Positions 47,636-56,753 of a DNA stretch of 64,000 bases are shown here, in pieces. Each line of letters opens with the position of its first letter. Positions within the stretch are counted from its first letter, which is position 1. The notes under the pieces are model-generated. The model had not been told where the DNA came from, did not search any database, and worked only from the letters and a program-made list of their open reading frames with translations. This DNA is from Actinernus sp. WN-2022 (taxonomy: Eukaryota; Cnidaria; Anthozoa; Actiniaria; Actinernidae), in assembly GCA_030867875.1 (NCBI GenBank), contig JAOWCC010000577.1, positions 80,891,740-80,955,739 of the forward strand. Reading direction: 5' to 3'. The position numbers were made by a program, and so were the translations under genes.

Positions 47636-47953
47636 ATTTCAAATAATCAGGTTATAATACTGTCAAAAGGTTTGATGCTTCTTAACCTAAATTGATAAGT
47701 ATTGTCTTTCATATGCCACACACACTATTTCATAAATTCTGAGAAGGATCAGATTAAAATAAAATCCTCCGTCGTACAGCAGTGTATCCCGCAAGGTTCA
47801 GTTGTTTAAAAATATAATAAGTAAATAAACAAATTAACTTTATTTACGTGTCTAGTCTAGTCTAAATTTACGTTATTATTCCGAGTTATCGGAAGAACTC
47901 CCATACAAACTTCTTCGATATTTACTGTTTTTAATACATAGTCAGAACTTGGG

Positions 47954-48218
47954 TAGCCTCCTATGCAGCCGTTCTTAGTGTCGTCACGGCGTTGCGTGAC
48001 GACACTAAAGGTGAAGTAAACTTCACCTTTAGTGTCAGAAAGTGCAACATGTTGCTGCAACTTGCAACACGAAAATGTGTTGCGTGGTAAGTTGCTCGAT
48101 AGGGTGGTAATACGAGCAACATCGCTCTGCAACTTGCAACGCAACATTGTTGCGCGACAAGTTGCAAGAAATGTTGCCCGTATTACTTCACCTTAAGGAC
48201 GGCTGCATAGGAGGCTAG
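47954..48218. repeat. 265-bp MITE with ends TAGCCTCCTATGCAGCC
   Basis: TAGCCTCCTATGCAGCCGTT at 47954 is inverted at 48199-48218. The interior has repeated GTTGCAAGTTGC/GCAACATGTTGC words and a short hairpin (GGTGAAGTAAACTTCACC). It lies just beyond the end of duplication copy B. Confidence 0.75.
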
Positions 48219-48990
48219 AACTTGGGCGGCCTGTGATTGGTCTCCTTTGCAACCGTTCTTGGAGCTAGCGTTTGCTTGTCAACACTAAGAACAGCTTTAC
48301 TCAAGAACGCTATGGAATAACTAGATGAAGAAGCCTTTTGTACACAAATACAATAAAAATTCGATTGGAGCTCAATTTGAATTTTCCAAGTTTCATTTTA
48401 ACAATGGAAGTTTGAAACGAAGAATGAAATCAAATTTTGAATAATGAACTTCATTTCTTGTTCTTGACTTGTTTTGACAGCTGTAAAAGCTCAATGAGGA
48501 TTTCTGCCGTCAAATTAATCTTCTTCAGCTTTCCCCATATTAACAGACATGTATAAGGGCTCTCAGTTCAGCAGAAAGACTTTCCAGCTAGGGTATCTGT
48601 CTGTGTGTTCGGAGTTAAGCCATGGTTAACACCATTTCACTCCATATTTAGGCAAAAATTTGAAACACTAAGATTTTAGGCAAATAATCCAGATTGAGTG
48701 TTGTCATTATGGAATAAACCAGCTAGAAATCCCTTCGTAAATCATCATTTTAGCGAGAACCGAGACTTCTTAGAGGTATACAATCATGTTAATTTTTAAC
48801 ATAATTTTGTTTATGAATTCCCGCGTATTTTTTTACTCCAAAAAAAGAGTTCTTATATTGAAAATCAACACAACCAATCATACAGCTACTAAGAATCTAC
48901 AAGTTACCAGGCTTTTACAGGAAAATTGAGTGAGTAATGAGGGAGGGACTGCTCTGACAAAGAGGGGAAAGAAAGCATATGTGTTTACGG
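48219..48990. other. no gene; left flank of the Polinton
   Basis: AT-rich host sequence with no coding motif. GC content rises sharply from about 49000, which I take as the approximate left limit of the Polinton. No exact terminal repeat could be matched within the window. Confidence 0.4.
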
Positions 48991-49036
48991 GACAGTTATG
49001 CTGTTAGTAGTAAGGGGGCTCACTGTGGTACACAGC

Positions 49037-49300
49037 CCGGCTCCTGATTGGTCGAGAACCCAAAAATGACGTCACAGATTTTCGTGACGTCACAAGGGGC
49101 GGGGCGTCGCTGAGAACAAAGCCAGGCTTCTGATTGGTCGGAAGTTTAGGGGGGTTCCGCCAGGCTCGGAAGGGGTCGGAGAGGCGTCGGGGAGAACAAA
49201 GCCAGGGCCCGGATTGGTCGGCGGGGCGTCGGGGGAGAACAAACCCAGGGCCCGGATTGGCGGCCCGGGGAAGACACAGGGCGTATAAAAAAGTGAACCC
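49037..49300 (+). promoter_or_regulatory. Polinton leftmost promoter: two CRE sites, CCAAT-box repeats, TATA box
   Basis: TGACGTCA occurs at 49068-49075 and 49085-49092, the palindromic CREB/ATF site. About 42-bp units containing GAGAACAAAGCCAGG and GATTGGTCGG repeat at 49101-49141, 49181-49221 and 49222-49263; an extra GATTGGTCG is at 49054-49062. Each carries an inverted CCAAT box (ATTGG). TATAAAA at 49284-49290 sits about 100 bp before the ATG at 49391. Together these form a classic RNA polymerase II promoter for the first gene. Confidence 0.75.
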
Positions 49301-49390
49301 TTGGGGAGAAGGCATTCATGTTGTTTTGGTTCTTTGCCGTGGTGTCTATGCTCTATCGAGAGTACCGAAAAGTGTGGACTCTTTGGGAAG

Positions 49391-50285
49391 ATGATCAACA
49401 CGATGAAATTCCTATCGGTAGACGAAGTGGAGAAAGCGAGCCGTGAACAATTTAAAGCGTTGACCCAGCATTTGTACGTGGTTTTGGTGACCTCCGACTT
49501 CTCTCATTGGAAAATAATTCGACCGAAAGAGGGATTCGCCGAGAATTGGAAGAAAGCTCGCCAAGGATTTTCGCCGGAACACCTGAACGAATTCCTGCCC
49601 TATTTTGGGCAGATGTGTGCGTTGCCCGTAACGCTAGAGATGAGGGACGAGGTGGTGGACAGCCTAAAACAACTCACTACCGACCAAGCGTACGTCATTT
49701 TGCAAACGTGGCAAGGCAAACTGTGGGAAAAGGGGACGGACGACATGGCCAAATTGTTTGGAGGATTTCTGCAGAGGGTACACTTCATGAACACCCATCA
49801 GAGGCATATCGACCTCCATCCCATGAGCCTTGCCCTCGACTGTGGACAATCCCCTCTACGACAAAGTGAGGCGTTTTGGGATGCATTACGTCACCGGCAT
49901 TCACGACACGTACCCCGCGGCAACCATGGAAGCCCTGGTGCGCGAGACGACGACCCCAATGACGGACGAGCTCTTCCCTTACCTCAACACGGTGGCCCAC
50001 AGTTTTGCGTGGGGCCTCTTCGAGGTGGAAGGAGAAGACAAGATGTTGACCCCTAACTTTGCGCCAGGGCTATTGACGAATGCCTTGAAGAAGGTCCACT
50101 TGGATCTCGCGCAAGGGATCTGTGTGATCCAGCAAGCGGCTGTCGTGTTCACCAACCCCCCGACCTACACCTACAAACTGTATGAAGACAGCGGTAGGAC
50201 GGTCTCGTTCGAGAGCAAGCACGCCACAACTCAAGACGCCATCGAAGACGATGTCTGCGTTTCTTCTCTTAGCTTCGGCTTCTAG
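49391..50285 (+). pseudogene. Polinton gene of unknown function, one frameshift
   Basis: The frame from ATG 49391 reads about 150 residues (MKFLSVDEVEKASREQF, MRDEVVDSLKQLTTDQAYV) and then loses sense. A second frame picks up at about 49840 (NPLYDKVRRFGMHYVTGI) and runs to the stop at 50285, so a 1-nt indel around 49840-49850 breaks one gene of nearly 300 codons. It is mainly helical and soluble; I recognise no domain. The polyadenylation signal AATAAA at 50307-50312 follows the stop. It is first in the + strand gene row, under the CRE/CCAAT promoter. A spurious 5' extension in the same frame (from 49301) lies before any ATG. Confidence 0.6.
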
Positions 50286-50306
50286 TTTTTTTCTGTAAAA
50301 AAAAAC

Positions 50307-50312
50307 AATAAA
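50307..50312 (+). terminator. polyadenylation signal of the first Polinton gene
   Basis: AATAAA lies 22 bp after the stop, followed by a GT-rich stretch (GGTGTCTGTCGTC). A TATA-like GTATAAGG at 50364-50371 then begins the promoter of the integrase gene. Confidence 0.6.
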
Positions 50313-50526
50313 AATGTCAATGGAAAAGGACGGTGTCTGTCGTCTCCTTTCTAGGGGGAAAAAGTATAAGGGAGGTGCCGCGCGCTAGACTCGTGGAGAG
50401 TACAGAATGCCCTGCGGCGGAGGAGGAGGTCCGTCCCTCAAGTGCCACGGCATTTTGAAACGTGTCCGTTGTCTCTTGGCGTGTTGGGAGGAAAAGTGAT
50501 TATTCAGGGATCTCATTTTGAGGATT

Positions 50527-51657
50527 ATGGGGAGAAAGAAGGGGAAGAAAAAGAATCCTTCCGCGCTGCTCGAGGCGTTGTATTACGACCCCAGCAGCCC
50601 TGCTGCCTTTGGGGGTGCTGCCCGTCTAGTGAAAGCGGCTAGCGAAGTGGGGGTGAGCCGCACCACCACTTTAGCGTGGCTGAAAAAACAATTGACCATT
50701 ACGTTGCACCGCCCTTTTCTAAAACAAATTCTGCGAGGGCGCGTGCGCGTGCTGGCCCTCGACGAGCAATGGCAAGCGGACCTGATGGACATGCAAGCCA
50801 CGAGTTCCTTCAACAAGGGTTACAAACACATTTTAACTATCATCGATGTGTTGTCCAAGTACGCCTGGGCGGTCCCCCTGAAGAACAAGACGGGGGAGGA
50901 ATTGGTGCGCGCCTTTACCCAAGTGTTCCGCGAACGGAAACCGTTGCGGTTGCAGACCGATGCCGGGACAGAATTTACCAACTGTAAGTTCCAGGCCTTT
51001 TTAAAAAAGAACGACGTGGCCTTTTTCGTCACGTACAATGAGACCAAAGCCCAGATTGCCGAGCGGTTCAACCGGACGCTCAAGGGACGCATGTACAAAT
51101 ATTTCACGGCCACCGGGAAGAAAGAGTATTTGAAAGTCCTCCCCCAATTGGTGCTCGGGTACAACAGAACCGTTCACAGCAGCATTCGACGCGCCCCCAT
51201 CACCGTCACGCCCTTCAACGACCACGAGGTGAGGGCCGTCCTGTACCGGGAAAAGGTGACGCCGCCGAAGGGGAAGCCGAAGAAACCGTTGTACCGTGCC
51301 GGCGACACGGTACGGATTAGCAAAACCAAAGGTCATTTTGAAAAAAAGCTATCTGGCCAACTGGTCGGAGGAAATGTTCACGGTACGGCAACGGCTGGAC
51401 AACCGCACCCTCCCGTCTACCGGTTGGAGGACCTGAGCGGGGAAGGGTTGCGGGGGACGTTTTACGAAAGCGAGATGACGCCGGTGGCCGTGGAAAAAGA
51501 AAGCCTCTTTATCATCGAAAAGGTGTTGCAACGCCGCCGCGGCAAGAAGAACCAGGAAGAAGTCTTGGTGAAATGGGAAGGGTACCCCTCCAAATTTAAC
51601 AGCTGGGTCCCGGTCACTCAGCTCCAGACCCAAACGTACGGTAGAAAAAAGAAATAA
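50527..51657 (+). CDS. Polinton retroviral-type integrase with C-terminal chromodomain, 376 codons
   Basis: Integrase joins element ends to target DNA. The first in-frame ATG is 50527 (MGRKKGKKK). The N-terminal region has YYDPSSPAAFGG, typical of Polinton integrases. The catalytic triad is visible: Asp in QADLMDM (about residue 88), Asp in LQTDAGTEF and Glu in AQIAERFNRTLKGRM. The C-terminal chromodomain contains EVLVKWEGYPSKFNSW, which reads histone marks in chromoviral and Polinton integrases. The frame is open throughout, but about residues 275-297 look foreign: an A7 run at 51341-51347 and a C/T stretch near 51405-51412 seem to carry compensating indels, and the alternative frame between them shows the W-S-E-E-x-F residues expected in this family. 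AATAAA overlaps the stop (51653-51658). Confidence 0.88.
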   Translation: MGRKKGKKKNPSALLEALYYDPSSPAAFGGAARLVKAASEVGVSRTTTLAWLKKQLTITLHRPFLKQILRGRVRVLALDEQWQADLMDMQATSSFNKGYKHILTIIDVLSKYAWAVPLKNKTGEELVRAFTQVFRERKPLRLQTDAGTEFTNCKFQAFLKKNDVAFFVTYNETKAQIAERFNRTLKGRMYKYFTATGKKEYLKVLPQLVLGYNRTVHSSIRRAPITVTPFNDHEVRAVLYREKVTPPKGKPKKPLYRAGDTVRISKTKGHFEKKLSGQLVGGNVHGTATAGQPHPPVYRLEDLSGEGLRGTFYESEMTPVAVEKESLFIIEKVLQRRRGKKNQEEVLVKWEGYPSKFNSWVPVTQLQTQTYGRKKK

Positions 51658-51704
51658 AAGAGTTTGTTGTCCCGACGGTCGGAGTCATTTAGGAGAAAGA
51701 GAGG

Positions 51705-52099
51705 ATGGGGGAGGAGGAATTTTACATTACCTTAACCCACGGGGTGAAGTCTTACGTCTCCACCTACGTAAAATGTACATGTTGACGCCGGCCTGGGAAA
51801 TGGCGGTCACGACTCTGGTCTTCCCCAGTCCCCAGAAGAAGACGACCTTGTACATGTACTGTGATTTGATGGAACCCAGTATTGTGGGGGATACGAAAGC
51901 CCCCTTGTTGAGAGTCCTTTTTTCAGGGCCCGGGGACGGTGAGGTCCACGAACGCAACTTTTTCCCCCTGTACTACAGACAGTTGACCAAGACGGTGTTT
52001 GAGGATTTCGAAATCCTTATAACCGACGAGCAAGGGAAACTTGTTTCATTTCCGCAAACCTCTAAGGTGGAAGTAACCCTCCATTTTCGGAAAGCATGA
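51705..52099 (+). pseudogene. short paralogue of the next gene: N- and C-terminal modules only, frameshifted
   Basis: ATG 51705 opens with EEEFYITLTHG. The frame breaks near 51765-51775 and continues in another frame from about 51773 (TPAWEMAVTTLVFP, LYMYCDLMEPSIVGD, KAPLLRV) to the stop TGA at 52097-52099, which overlaps the ATG of the next gene. Both WEMA-like and VYCDLxEPxIVGD modules occur also in the 52096-53386 gene, so the two are related and this one lacks the middle. I take it to be a virion component of Polinton/adintovirus type (inference). Whether the short form is ancestral or a deletion product is not clear. Confidence 0.65.
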
Positions 52100-53386
52100 A
52101 CCCCGACCGCATCTGGATGACGTTGCCTAGCGTGGCCAGCCGGGCTACCTTTCCCAATAACACGGGCTCCAATTTTCGTATCCGGCTCCCGGAGATGTTG
52201 GTCTTGGACCGACGGTGGGAGATGGCCCTCTGCCACCTGCAATTTCCACGCGCCTGGGATGAATTGTTCCCCAAAGATCAAGACCGCCAATTCTCCATGA
52301 TCCACGAAACACTAAAACAAGAAGAAGAAACCTCCTACGCCCTCCTCCCTAACATCACCTTTAATCCACAGTCTTTCGAAACGGTCACAGAACTGGTCAC
52401 AGCCATGCGCTGGGCTTTGTTGCAAAGGGGCTACCTAGATATCCTCAAAACATTTACCGTCCGGGTGGAATCTTCCAATAAAGCAATGGGTAAAACCGTC
52501 CTGGAATTGTATCAAGCCGCGACGGGCGGCTACGCGTTAGCCATACCCCCTAAACTGGCCTACATGATCGGCTTGGAGGACGATCCCAAAAAGTCCACCG
52601 CGCATCCTGTGGGCATCGTGAAGATCCATACGGGGGCCTTTATCCCGGACAAACCCATCCTGATCCCCGCGTCGGTTTTGGAGAAAGAACGGACTGTGTA
52701 CTACCTAACTAAAGCGAGTACGGGCTCCGGCGCTACCTTGTTTCCCAACTTTCGCAAGATCACAAAAACCTTTGTGGTACCGACCGGGAACTACACGAAC
52801 GCCAAAGCACTCGAAGCGGCCATTCCGATAAACGCCGCTGATGGGTTATGGTATTGGAACCGTTCTCCGCCTAAAGGGTCCTTAATGCTGTCCGTTCAAA
52901 TCAACAAGGAGGAGACCAAACTTGTCATGAGCCCTTGGCTGGCCAAGCTGTTTGGGTTTGGGGATGGGCTCACGCCCCAAAGACGCTACCCCCCTCCCCT
53001 TCCCCCTGGTGGGGTACCAGCCCGAGTGTTGGTCCACCTATTATTCCGGTCTAAAATTCTGGACGCCCACCCCCTACCTGATCAACCGCGATTTTAAACA
53101 CCAACCCGTACGCAGTTTGTACGTGTACTGCGATCTGATCGAGCCGCATATCGTGGGGGATGTGAAAGCGCCCTTGCTGCGTGTCGTGTCGGCCCAGGTC
53201 TCTTACAACAAGGTGGTGGAACGAGACTTTCCGGTCATGCGCTACTTCCCGCTCGCCAAAACGGTGTTTGACACGCTGGAAATCCTTATAACCGACGAGT
53301 CCGGCCAACGCCTCTCATTCGCCTCAACAGCTACCGTGGTGGCGACGTTGGAATTCGTGAAGCGTGCTCTGAAAAGGAAAGGATGA
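52096..53386 (+). pseudogene. Polinton structural-type protein (candidate minor capsid/penton), one frameshift
   Basis: ATG 52096 overlaps the preceding stop. The N-terminus has FPNNTGSNFRIRLPE and RRWEMALCHLQFP, a signature I know from widespread Polinton-derived animal proteins. The first frame stays meaningful to about 52980 (LAKLFGFG); a second frame continues with VGYQPECWSTYYS, then LYVYCDLIEPHIVGD and ILITDESGQRLSFAS, to the stop at 53386. The break lies around 52980-53000 in a C-rich run. Original length is about 430 aa. The role is not certain: position before the capsid gene and beta-rich character suggest a minor capsid or penton-like protein. Confidence 0.7.
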
Positions 53387-54011
53387 ATGGAGCGTCTGCG
53401 GGATCTATGGCACCGGTGCCATCTATGGGGGACGTGGCTGGCGGAGGGTCTTCGATACCTGTGTTCCGTGCAAAACCCGTGCCCCCCTCCGGCCCTCGAC
53501 GCATGCCCTCCTCCATTCCTGTCTTCCAGGGGGGAAGCAAGGCGGGGGTGGACTCATCCCTATGCGTTGGAATGAACTCGGCCGTTACGAACCGGTCACA
53601 AATCAAAAGGGTGGACTATTGCCCTTAGCGCTAGCCCCCTTGGCCGTCATGGCGGGCAAAGCGCTGGCCGGGACCGTCGCGGGGGCGGTGGCTAAAAAAG
53701 GAGGACAAAGATACTCGCGCGCCTGAAAAAGAAATTTCGCAAGAGGGTGGTGAAACAAATCGTGAAGGACACGAGCAAAGGGGCGGCCCCCTGTGTTCGG
53801 CAACAAAACCAGTAAAAAGTTGATCCAAGGTCTGGAAAAGATAGCGGGGGTAGCGCCGAAAAAGAAAAAGACGAAGAAGCCGGGGCGGCCAACGGCACGG
53901 CCCGCGGCCAACAAGAATAAAAGAAAGCAAAAACAAGCTCTCCCTCTCATTCCTTCGGCGCCCGTCAAGCGTGCACGTGTGGAGAGAGATATCTTTGACG
54001 ACGATTATTGA
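53383..54011 (+). pseudogene. pX-like hydrophobic/basic virion protein, several frameshifts
   Basis: ATG 53383 overlaps the previous stop. Pieces in successive frames: Pro/Gly-rich N-terminus with SSIPVFQGG (to about 53530, G-run), then GGLLPLALAPLAVMAGKAL in the frame through 53562-53726, then basic LKKKFRKRVVKQIVKD (about 53715-53785), then SKKLIQGLEKIAGVAPKKKK and a Lys/Arg-rich tail to the stop at 54009-54011. The GG-L-LPL-APL-AV-AG hydrophobic stretch recalls the C-terminal part of adenovirus pX; lysine-rich parts suit DNA condensation. Breaks lie near 53530, 53700-53725 and 53785. It may be two small genes. Confidence 0.5.
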
Positions 54012-54016
54012 ACACC

Positions 54017-54477
54017 ATGGCTACGGTCGCCGGCATGGGCAAGCCGCCCCTGCCGAACATGATGGGCGGCTACAACACCCATTTGGATTTTTTCGGCAAG
54101 GAATTGGCCCAAGCGGCGAAGAACGAGGCTATTGGTCGGAGCACGCCCCCAAATCGGCCCTCTTATCCGGGTCGCCCGTGGAATTTTACCTCCCGGCCAG
54201 TCCCTATTACACCGTGCTGCCTAGAAGTTACTTCAAGGTGACGGCCAACCTCGTGAAAGCCAACGGCGAGAATTTGACCGCCGGTTTGAACTTGGGACCC
54301 GTTAACAATTGGTTTCATTCCCTCTGGTCGAAAAGAGATATGGCCTTGAACGGGGAATGGATGACTATGAGCACCAAAACCTACCCCTACAAAGCCTACC
54401 TCAGCACCCTGCTCAACTATACCCCAGACGCCAAGAAATCCTCCCTGACCGCGGGACTGTATTACAATTGGGGGTGA
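54017..54477 (+). pseudogene. major capsid protein (double jelly-roll, F54H12.2-like), N-terminal third only, frameshifted
   Basis: ATG 54017 starts MATVAGMGKPPLPNMMGG. The frame changes near 54115-54130, after which PVEFYLPASPYYTVLPRSY, LGPVNNWFHSLWSKRDMALN and TYPYKAYLSTLLNYTPDAKK are read; these are hallmark stretches of Polinton hexon-like capsid proteins, annotated in animals as F54H12.2-like. It stops at 54477 immediately after the LTAGLYYN motif, where a normal protein would continue for several hundred residues. The downstream sequence is packaging ATPase, so the rest of the capsid gene is deleted. Cannot form a capsid. Confidence 0.8.
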
Positions 54478-55253
54478 AATTTGTGGAGGGGCTTCCCGAC
54501 GACCCTTACGCCCCCTTTCGCGGCCGGCCGGGCCTTTTGATCCTGGACTATTTGATGAAAGAAGGCTCCAAGGATGAGCGGGTGGTGGACCTGTTCACCA
54601 AAGGCTCACACCACCACAACATTTCGGTGCTGTACCTCACCCAGAACATTTTCCCACCAGGCAAGTACGCGCGTACCATTTCCAACAACGCGCTCTACCT
54701 GGTCCCTTTTAAAACCGCTCGGGATTCGTTGCAAGTCCGGAAATTGGCCGAGCAGGCCTTTCCGGGGCAAGTGCCGGCGGTGATACGGGCCTACCAGGAC
54801 TCGACCCAGCGCCCTTTTGGCTACCTCCTCTTCGACCTACACCCCCGGACCCCACACTAAATCCGGTTGCGCACCAACATTTTCTCCGAGGAGGGACAAC
54901 AGCATCGCACCTACGTGATGGAGGAGGATCGAAAGGGGGTGGGCGCTGCTTTTGACCTGTTGAAGCTCCTAGCCAAAACACCCAAGGGGGCGATTCCTGG
55001 TTTGTCCTACAACAAGCTCTACTACAAACTACCAAAGCATCTCGTAGGAAAGCAACTGCAACCAAGAGAGCAACGAGGAGGCACTAAGAAGAAGAAGAAG
55101 ACCCCCACGGTAAAAAGAGCGAGTAAACCAGGGGGTCGAGAGCTTCGTGGGGCCGTGTGGAAGAGACCCAGCAAAACAACCTTCCATCCCCCTTTTCTAG
55201 GAAAGCGTGCTTTACGACCCCAGAAGTCCCAGGGAAACCGTTCAGTTGTGGTG
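54471..55253 (+). pseudogene. packaging ATPase (FtsK/HerA-type, A32-like), C-terminal part, with stop
   Basis: The ATPase would pump DNA into capsids. Recognisable: FVEGLPDDP, GLLILDYLMKEGSKDERVVD (Walker B region), FTKGSHHHNISVLYLTQNIF and SNNALYLVPFKTARDSLQVRK. The Walker A (P-loop) half is missing because the sequence begins at the junction with the capsid fragment. An in-frame TAA at 54858-54860 interrupts the end; the same frame continues with RLRTNIFSEEG beyond it. A Lys-rich, low-information tail (55080-55250) follows before the next ATG. Catalytically dead as it stands. Confidence 0.75.
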
Positions 55254-55678
55254 ATGGCCTCCCCCTGGCTTCAACGTCGGGCGGGGTTCATCCAACAATT
55301 TGCGAAAGCGGATCTCGGTCAGAAAAAGAAACTTATCCGGGCAGCGAATCACTCAAATCAACGCCGTCAGCGAAGTGGTGCACAACGCCTTGCGTGGAAC
55401 TTCTCCGATCGGCGCCCGCGCCAAGAAAGCCTTTACCCCCATCAAGGCGAAACTTCGAAAAATAGCCAACAAGGCCCTTTCGCCGGCCGTGAGGAAAAAG
55501 AATTTACTCTCCTCCTCGACGGCGTTGCAGAAAGCCAAGCTTAAAAAGGCGAGGGGGCTTCATTTTCACTACCGCCGCCCTCATTGCCGCAGCCGTTTTT
55601 GCTGCCAAAGCGGCCGCCGCCGGAGTTATCAGTGGAGGCGTGGCTTACGGAGCCAAGAAAGCTCTGGACGCTGCTTAG
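55254..55678 (+). pseudogene. second pX-like small protein with hydrophobic C-terminus, two frameshifts
   Basis: ATG 55254 begins MASPWLQRRAGFIQQFAKAD. The frame shifts at about 55345-55360 to QINAVSEVVHNALRG, a conserved helix of small Polinton proteins, then RKIANKALSPAVRKKNLL. It shifts again at about 55552 (G-run) to GGFIFTTAALIAAAVFAAKA and a Gly/Ala-rich tail ending at the stop 55676-55678. The pattern of basic helix, charged linker and GG plus alanine-rich hydrophobic end is known from many Polintons and resembles pX-type core peptides. The function in DNA condensation or membrane contact is inference. Confidence 0.6.
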
Positions 55679-55683
55679 GTCGT

Positions 55684-55977
55684 ATGGTCCAAAAAATCCG
55701 CAACTTACCGGCGCCCGCGGGTACTGACCCGGCCCGGTGGCAGTTATTTTTAGCCCGTCTTCGAAAAAGACAACGCCAAACCGTGCCGGGAAAAAAAGTC
55801 AGCAGGGCCGTCCGGGCAGCGAAACAAATCCAAAGAAAGTATAAGATACGGCCGCAGAAGAAGAAATCCCAGACAGGGAAAAGGAAGCGGGTCCCACAGC
55901 ATCCCCCAACCCCAGTGGGAATTTCCGTGACGCGATGGGAAGTGCAACGACACCCGGGCAAACGAAAAAAGCGATGA
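55684..55977 (+). CDS. small Arg/Lys-rich protein, 97 aa
   Basis: ATG 55684 lies 5 bp after the previous stop. MVQKIRNLPAPAGTDPARWQ is followed by a strongly basic body (RAVRAAKQIQRKYKIRPQKKK). It ends at 55977, overlapping the next start (55935) by 43 bp, typical of compact viral genes. It could be a core/DNA-binding protein or a fragment shifted out of a larger frame. No domain recognised. Confidence 0.5.
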   Translation: MVQKIRNLPAPAGTDPARWQLFLARLRKRQRQTVPGKKVSRAVRAAKQIQRKYKIRPQKKKSQTGKRKRVPQHPPTPVGISVTRWEVQRHPGKRKKR

Positions 55978-56717
55978 AAGAGGCCGAGGGGAAGAATCCT
56001 ATGCGCATGGTCTTGGTGCCGGAAGAGTCTATGCGGTGGTTGGAACAACAGCTTCGTGTGGACACGACCAAAGGGGTTAAAGTACTCAGTCAGTACCAAA
56101 CGGCGATGGCGCAGGTCCTAGAAACCCCAGAGAAACCGACAAGTGCCGACCAGTTTCAAGATTTACTACAAAAATACGTCCGGCGTCGCGAAACCATTGA
56201 GCCTAGCCCCTTCACGGCCGTGGCGGCAAAAGTGTTAACCCAGAGCCAAAGGGGCACTTTGCGACGCGTGCCTCCCTCCAGCAAACCTTTAGCGTCGGTG
56301 CTGGTCAATCTGTTGAAACTGAAAGGGGGACAGAAAATTTCCTGGAATGCGCAAGGGGAAGTGAAACTCTATGGGCAAACCCTGCCGGACAGTCAAATTG
56401 CCGATCTGATTAAAGAGGCGGTGCATCCTTGTTCCACCCGCACGTCGCCCGGCTACCGCGATTTCATGCAATTTTTAGCAGAAGAAAAAAATCCTAAAGA
56501 TCTCGTCCGCCACCGCCGGGATCTGATCTCCAAGAAGAAAGAGTACACGCCCCGGCCTAAACGAGGACTCCCGAGGAGCCCCTGCCCCAACCCTACAAAG
56601 ATATCCCACCCCGCCGAGAGGAAACACCGTTCTCCAGGACCCCGTACAAAGCCTTCCCCCGTGGGGGCAGCCGCCGCCTCTCTTTTCGTAGAGGTCCCGC
56701 CGAAAAACCGCCTTTAA
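55935..56717 (+). CDS. conserved Polinton/adintovirus protein of unknown function, 260 aa
   Basis: ATG 55935. The N-terminal half is helical (VPEESMRWLEQQLRVD, SQYQTAMAQVLE). The middle carries a motif recurring in Polinton proteins: ISWNAQGEVKLYGQTLPDSQ, then IADLIKEAV, followed about 20 residues later by GYRDFMQFLAEEKNPKDLV. The C-terminal 60 residues are Pro/Arg-rich and disordered. Among the capsid-region genes this is the longest frame without visible damage. Its partner proteins are unknown; position between pX-like and basic proteins suggests a virion-associated role. Confidence 0.65.
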   Translation: MGSATTPGQTKKAMKEAEGKNPMRMVLVPEESMRWLEQQLRVDTTKGVKVLSQYQTAMAQVLETPEKPTSADQFQDLLQKYVRRRETIEPSPFTAVAAKVLTQSQRGTLRRVPPSSKPLASVLVNLLKLKGGQKISWNAQGEVKLYGQTLPDSQIADLIKEAVHPCSTRTSPGYRDFMQFLAEEKNPKDLVRHRRDLISKKKEYTPRPKRGLPRSPCPNPTKISHPAERKHRSPGPRTKPSPVGAAAASLFVEVPPKNRL

Positions 56718-56753
56718 ATTGGCAACCTTTTTAATCCCCCCTTCATTAACGCC

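Larger units (their letters stand above)
31204..47848 (+). repeat. segmental duplication, copy B (expanded by insertions)
   Basis: Colinear with copy A (21690-28800). Extra material relative to A lies at about 31355-33242, 33504-33565, 33622-34110, 35083-38908, 42243-42604, 45208-45735 and about 47150-47635, several with clear insertion hallmarks. The interval 39371-41660 has no counterpart in A and replaces A 23640-24435. Confidence 0.9.

Noticed and set aside
49301..49390. N-terminal extension of the first Polinton protein
   Set aside because: No ATG in that frame before 49391 and the sequence overlaps the core promoter just after the TATA box.
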